Source of the DNA: Pseudomonas fluorescens
Lineage (GTDB): Bacteria > Pseudomonadota > Gammaproteobacteria > Pseudomonadales > Pseudomonadaceae
Direction: 5' to 3'
Length of the DNA stretch: 64,000 bases
NCBI RefSeq assembly: GCF_018614775.1
Contig: NZ_JAGGOF010000097.1
Span: 1 to 64,000, forward strand
The notes beneath the pieces are model-generated. The model did not search any database, was not told where the DNA came from, and was given only the letters and a program-made list of their open reading frames with translations. Below, piece by piece: positions 60,489-64,000 of the stretch. Both the position numbers and the translations under genes were made by a program. How positions within the stretch are numbered: the stretch's first letter is position 1; each line of letters opens with the position of its first letter.

Positions 60489-61547
60489 CTACCAGCGAAA
60501 GCGCAGATTGGCGGTCGGCGCCGGCGCGGGTGCTGCAACCGGAACCGCGCCCTCGGCGACCGGTGGCGTCTGGGGCGCCGGTGCGACAGCCTCCCCGGCC
60601 GGAACTTCCTGCAATTTCGCCAGGGCCAATTGCGCCTTCAGTTGCTCGGCGCTGCCGTTGACCCGATAAAGCCCCCGGTCACCGTCAACCCGCTGTAACT
60701 GCCCGGCAAACGGTTCGAGCAAGCGCCCAATCGCTGCGTAACGCTCGAGGTTCATGCCCTGCACTTCCAGCAGCTGCTCGCTGGCCAGGCCCGGTTTGGC
60801 GACGAAGCGTGGCGCCAGGCGCTGGCTCACCGCCAGCATGACCGCATCGGCCAGGGCCGCCGGATCGGCGCCCTGGGCATTGCCCTGTTCGCGCTGATTA
60901 CCCAGCCACAGGCGCCAGGTGCCGTGCCATTGCCCCCCCTCCTCCTTGGCGTGGACCGCCAGCAACGCATCCGCCGCGTAGCGCTCCGACGCATCGTGCA
61001 ATGGCGCCGGGTCGCTGCCTTCGAGGTTCGGCGCGGTGGCAACGATCTGTTCGCTCAGGTCCGCCAGCGGCAAGCGCAGCGCCAGGCCCCGATGCTGGGC
61101 GGCGCGACGCAACGGCGTGGCGCTGGCCTGGCCATCGCCGACCAGGCTGGAGCCCTCGACCGAGTCATTCAGCCACCAGCCGAGGATCGACGGCCGGTTT
61201 GCGCTCCACAGCGACAACCCTGCCGAGCGCAACGCACGCTCGGTACTTGCCGGGTCGAAGTCGACCTTCAGGCTTTCTGGAGGGCCGGCGTCATAGCCGT
61301 ATTGCAGGATGATCTGCTGCGGGTCCTTGCGGACTGCGGCCAGGCCGGGATTCTGCGCGGCCTTGGGGTCGCCGGTCAGGCGCAGCACCAGCGTATCGAG
61401 GGCGCGTAATGTCGCCTGGTTGCGCTCCTCCGGCGTCTGGTTGCTGACCGGTTCGAGCACTTGATAGAGGCCATTGACGGTTTCGGCATGGCTCGCCAGG
61501 CTGATCAGCGACAGGCAGCCCACGGACAAGAATTTGAACAAACGCAT
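60489..61547 (-). CDS. DUF2066 domain protein, exported
   Basis: A 352-residue protein with a signal peptide (LSLISLASHAETV, cleavage near residue 22). It matches the DUF2066 family that accompanies purM and the AI-2E permease in gamma-proteobacteria (GLYQVLEPVSNQTPEERNQA; LRLTGDP; QYGYDAGPPESLKVDFDP). It ends in an alanine/proline tail and LRFRW. Function unknown; probably periplasmic. ATG 61547 follows GGGAA. Confidence 0.85.
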   Translation of the reverse strand: MRLFKFLSVGCLSLISLASHAETVNGLYQVLEPVSNQTPEERNQATLRALDTLVLRLTGDPKAAQNPGLAAVRKDPQQIILQYGYDAGPPESLKVDFDPASTERALRSAGLSLWSANRPSILGWWLNDSVEGSSLVGDGQASATPLRRAAQHRGLALRLPLADLSEQIVATAPNLEGSDPAPLHDASERYAADALLAVHAKEEGGQWHGTWRLWLGNQREQGNAQGADPAALADAVMLAVSQRLAPRFVAKPGLASEQLLEVQGMNLERYAAIGRLLEPFAGQLQRVDGDRGLYRVNGSAEQLKAQLALAKLQEVPAGEAVAPAPQTPPVAEGAVPVAAPAPAPTANLRFRW

Positions 61548-61911
61548 GGAAGATTCCCGGACATAACGGCTGGAACAGGCCGTGTGGAGAAGATTGAGCA
61601 TGGCTGTGACCACGGCACCGGGCAAAACATTCACCCACCCGATGGAAGTTTCGCACTGTCATCACCATAGCCGGTTACCGCTACACCTTATACAGCCGCA
61701 CCGCGCAGTACCAATATAAGAAATATCGGTTTTTTTCCGTGGATATGTCCCTGCCCGTCGGCGCGAGGATGGCCGCTGCCCCTCAAGCCTGATAAAATCG
61801 CGCGCCTTCGCAGACCGGCAATCGCCGGGCACCCGGAATAATCCGTACCACGGTTATTCAATGCCCCCGGCGTCGGTCGTTACCCAGAAATCCCCCCTAA
61901 AGGCCTGGATC
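61548..61911. other. Divergent spacer upstream of purM
   Basis: A 364-base region between the divergent DUF2066 and purM genes. I see the purM ribosome site (AAGG) at its right end but no clear operator, riboswitch or RNA. An in-frame ATG at 61861 has no ribosome site. Confidence 0.5.
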
Positions 61912-62970
61912 ATGAGCAAGCAACCCTCCCTGAGCTACAAGGACGCCGGTGTAGACATCGACGCCGGTGAAGCATTGGTCGAACGCATCAAGAGCGTCGC
62001 CAAGCGCACTGCGCGCCCGGAAGTCATGGGCGGCCTGGGCGGTTTCGGCGCCCTCTGCGAGATCCCGGCCGGCTACAAGCAACCGGTGCTGGTCTCGGGC
62101 ACCGACGGCGTCGGCACCAAGCTGCGCCTGGCCTTGAACCTGAACAAGCATGACAGCATCGGCATCGACCTGGTCGCCATGTGCGTGAACGACCTGGTGG
62201 TGTGCGGCGCCGAGCCGCTGTTCTTCCTCGACTACTACGCCACCGGCAAGTTGAACGTCGATACCGCAGCCCAGGTCGTGACCGGCATCGGTGCCGGTTG
62301 CGAGCTGGCTGGCTGCTCCCTGGTCGGCGGCGAAACCGCTGAAATGCCCGGCATGTACGAAGGCGAAGACTACGACCTGGCCGGCTTCTGCGTCGGCGTC
62401 GTCGAGAAAGCCGAGATCATCGACGGCTCGAAAGTCGCCGCTGGCGATGCCCTGCTCGCCCTGCCGTCCTCCGGCCCGCACTCCAACGGCTACTCGCTGA
62501 TCCGCAAGATCATCGAAGTCTCGGGCGCCGACATCGAGAACATCCAGCTCGACGGCAAGCCGCTGACCGACCTGCTGATGGCCCCGACCCGCATCTACGT
62601 CAAGCCGCTGCTCAAGCTGATCAAGGACACCGGCGCCGTCAAGGCCATGGCCCACATCACCGGTGGCGGCCTGCTGGACAACATCCCGCGCGTGCTGCCA
62701 AAAGGCGCCCAGGCCGTGGTCGACGTGGCGAGCTGGACCCGCCCGGCGGTGTTCGACTGGCTGCAGGAAAAAGGCAACGTCGACGAAACCGAAATGCACC
62801 GCGTGCTGAACTGCGGCGTGGGCATGGTGATCTGTGTGGCCCAGGAGCATGTCGAAACTGCCCTGAATGTGCTGCGTGAAGCCGGCGAACAGCCTTGGGT
62901 GATCGGTCAGATCGCCACCGCCGCCGAAGGCGCTGCCCAGGTCGAGCTGAAAAACCTTAAGGCGCACTGA
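61912..62970 (+). CDS. purM: Phosphoribosylformylglycinamidine cyclo-ligase
   Basis: A 352-residue AIR synthetase of purine biosynthesis that turns FGAM into AIR using ATP. Typical blocks are LSYKDAGVDIDAGEALVERI, PVLVSGTDGVGTKLRLAL, VGGETAEMPGMYEGEDYDLA and LPSSGPHSNGYSLIRKI. ATG 61912 gives the standard MSKQPSLSYKDAG start. Its stop overlaps the purN start (TGATG), so the two are coupled. Confidence 0.98.
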   Translation: MSKQPSLSYKDAGVDIDAGEALVERIKSVAKRTARPEVMGGLGGFGALCEIPAGYKQPVLVSGTDGVGTKLRLALNLNKHDSIGIDLVAMCVNDLVVCGAEPLFFLDYYATGKLNVDTAAQVVTGIGAGCELAGCSLVGGETAEMPGMYEGEDYDLAGFCVGVVEKAEIIDGSKVAAGDALLALPSSGPHSNGYSLIRKIIEVSGADIENIQLDGKPLTDLLMAPTRIYVKPLLKLIKDTGAVKAMAHITGGGLLDNIPRVLPKGAQAVVDVASWTRPAVFDWLQEKGNVDETEMHRVLNCGVGMVICVAQEHVETALNVLREAGEQPWVIGQIATAAEGAAQVELKNLKAH

Positions 62971-63620
62971 TGTCCGCAACCTGTGATGTCGTGGTGCTGC
63001 TGTCCGGCACCGGCAGTAACTTGCAGGCCCTGATCGACAGCACGCGGACCGGCGACAGCCCGGTCCGTATCCGCGCGGTGATTTCCAACCGCGCCGATGC
63101 CTACGGCCTGCAACGTGCCCGGGACGCGGGTATCGATACCCGCGTCCTCGATCACAAGGCCTTCGAAGGCCGCGAAGCCTTCGACGCCGCGCTGATCGAA
63201 CAGATCGACACCTTCAACCCGCAACTGGTGGTGCTGGCCGGCTTCATGCGCATCCTCAGCGCCGGTTTCGTGCGTCACTACCAGGGCCGCCTGTTCAATA
63301 TCCACCCGTCGCTGCTGCCCAAATACAAAGGGTTACACACTCACCAGCGCGCGCTGGAGGCCGGAGACACGGAGCATGGCTGCTCCGTGCACTTTGTCAC
63401 CGAGGAACTCGATGGCGGACCACTGGTCGTACAGGCAGTAATACCGGTAGAGTTGCACGACACGCCGCAAAGCCTGGCGCAACGGGTTCACGCCCGGGAG
63501 CACCAGATCTACCCGATGGCCGTGCGTTGGTTTGCCGAAGGACGGCTCACCCTCGACGATCGCGGAGCCTCACTGGACGGCAACCTGTTGCCTGCCAGCG
63601 GCCATTTGATTCGACACTAG
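62970..63620 (+). CDS. purN: Phosphoribosylglycinamide formyltransferase
   Basis: A 216-residue folate-dependent GAR transformylase. The phosphate loop is VVLLSGTGSNLQALIDS, the formyl-folate site is NIHPSLLPKYKGLHTHQRAL with the catalytic His and Asn, and the later acidic residue lies in VTEELDGGPLV. Coupled to purM and followed eight bases later by a DUF3108 gene, as usual in Pseudomonas. Confidence 0.98.
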   Translation: MSATCDVVVLLSGTGSNLQALIDSTRTGDSPVRIRAVISNRADAYGLQRARDAGIDTRVLDHKAFEGREAFDAALIEQIDTFNPQLVVLAGFMRILSAGFVRHYQGRLFNIHPSLLPKYKGLHTHQRALEAGDTEHGCSVHFVTEELDGGPLVVQAVIPVELHDTPQSLAQRVHAREHQIYPMAVRWFAEGRLTLDDRGASLDGNLLPASGHLIRH

Positions 63621-63628
63621 GAGATTTT

Positions 63629-64000
63629 ATGCGTCGCGCCCTGCTCTTCGCTTGCGCTCTGCTTGCCCTGCCCCTGGCTCAGGCTTCGGACCTTCAACCG
63701 TTCTCCGCCAGCTACACCGCCGACTGGAAACAGCTGCCCATGAGCGGCACCGCCGAGCGCAGCCTGACCAAGGAAGCCAACGGCACCTGGAAGCTGAGCT
63801 TCAAGGCGTCGATGATGATCGCCAGCCTGACCGAAGAAAGCACCCTGACCCTGGACAAGGACACCCTGCTGCCCCAGTCCTACCACTTCGAACGCGGCGG
63901 TCTGGGCAAGGCCAAGAAGGCCGACCTGGACTTCGACTGGAACACCAAGATGGTCACCGGCACCGATCGCGGCGACGCGGTCAAGCTGCCGCTCAACCGC
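63629..64000 (+). CDS. DUF3108 domain protein, exported (partial)
   Basis: The first 124 codons of a gene cut by the window end. The signal peptide is ACALLALPLAQASD (cleavage near residue 19). The following LQPFSASYTADWKQLPMSGT and LSFKASMMIASLTEESTLTL match the DUF3108 family found after purN in Pseudomonas. Function unknown; a periplasmic beta-rich protein is likely. ATG follows TAGGAG. Confidence 0.88.
   Translation, partial: MRRALLFACALLALPLAQASDLQPFSASYTADWKQLPMSGTAERSLTKEANGTWKLSFKASMMIASLTEESTLTLDKDTLLPQSYHFERGGLGKAKKADLDFDWNTKMVTGTDRGDAVKLPLNR

Overview
The window is a stretch of Pseudomonas chromosome, most likely from the P. fluorescens complex. The evidence is high GC content, many REP/REPIN elements of the GTGGGAGCGRGCNTGCTCGC type, and a gene complement familiar from that group: an MxtR/CrbS-type sensor kinase, rmuC, a FadL-family porin, a late cobalamin operon with the P. 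aeruginosa gene order, two NlpC/P60 lipoproteins, hda and purMN. I see no rRNA, tRNA, CRISPR array or insertion sequence.

Layout. 0-1.3 kb: a BASS-family transporter whose first 53 codons and upstream region are repeated as a perfect 226-bp-arm inverted repeat running to the window edge. 1.3-1.7 kb: a guanidine exporter behind a guanidine-II riboswitch. 2-7 kb: an LplT/PlsC-type transporter-acyltransferase fusion, a TDT/SLAC1 channel, and an MFS exporter divergent from a TetR regulator with a clear operator. 7.3-12.7 kb: the hybrid sensor kinase, RmuC and a Sel1-repeat protein. 12.7-18.7 kb: a roughly 1 kb gene-free stretch, a small Pseudomonas-type protein, a FadL-family porin, a glutathione peroxidase, and a MarR-MFS unit with twin operators and a coupled 39-residue membrane peptide.

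18.8-45.4 kb is the accessory island and the most interesting part. A LuxR-type DNA-binding protein lacking an autoinducer domain sits at its left edge behind a perfect 20-bp las/lux-type box. Then come two large RHS/YD-repeat proteins in head-to-head orientation with different C-terminal tails. Between them lie three paralogous proteins of unknown family (N-terminal ESLLAxM motif, C-terminal Ig-like modules) and an Ig-like repeat protein; to the right are two more Ig-like repeat proteins and a classical autotransporter. Related lux-type dyads sit in the shared RHS promoter region and upstream of the rightmost Ig-like gene, each about 33-35 bases from a plausible -10 element. My reading, which is inference, is that this is one LuxR-solo-controlled system making RHS-encased effectors together with Ig-like and possibly lipid-binding (TULIP/P47-like) partners. 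I see no PAAR, VgrG, TcA-type or immunity gene.

45.4-54.7 kb: a ten-gene, largely translationally coupled late-cobalamin operon (cobO to cobV) under a cobalamin riboswitch. One REPIN has become the translated 3' end of cobB. 54.9-64 kb: an unknown conserved-looking protein, a sorbosone-dehydrogenase-like lipoprotein, two NlpC/P60 lipoproteins, Hda, an AI-2E-family permease, a DUF2066 protein, purM, purN and the start of a DUF3108 protein.
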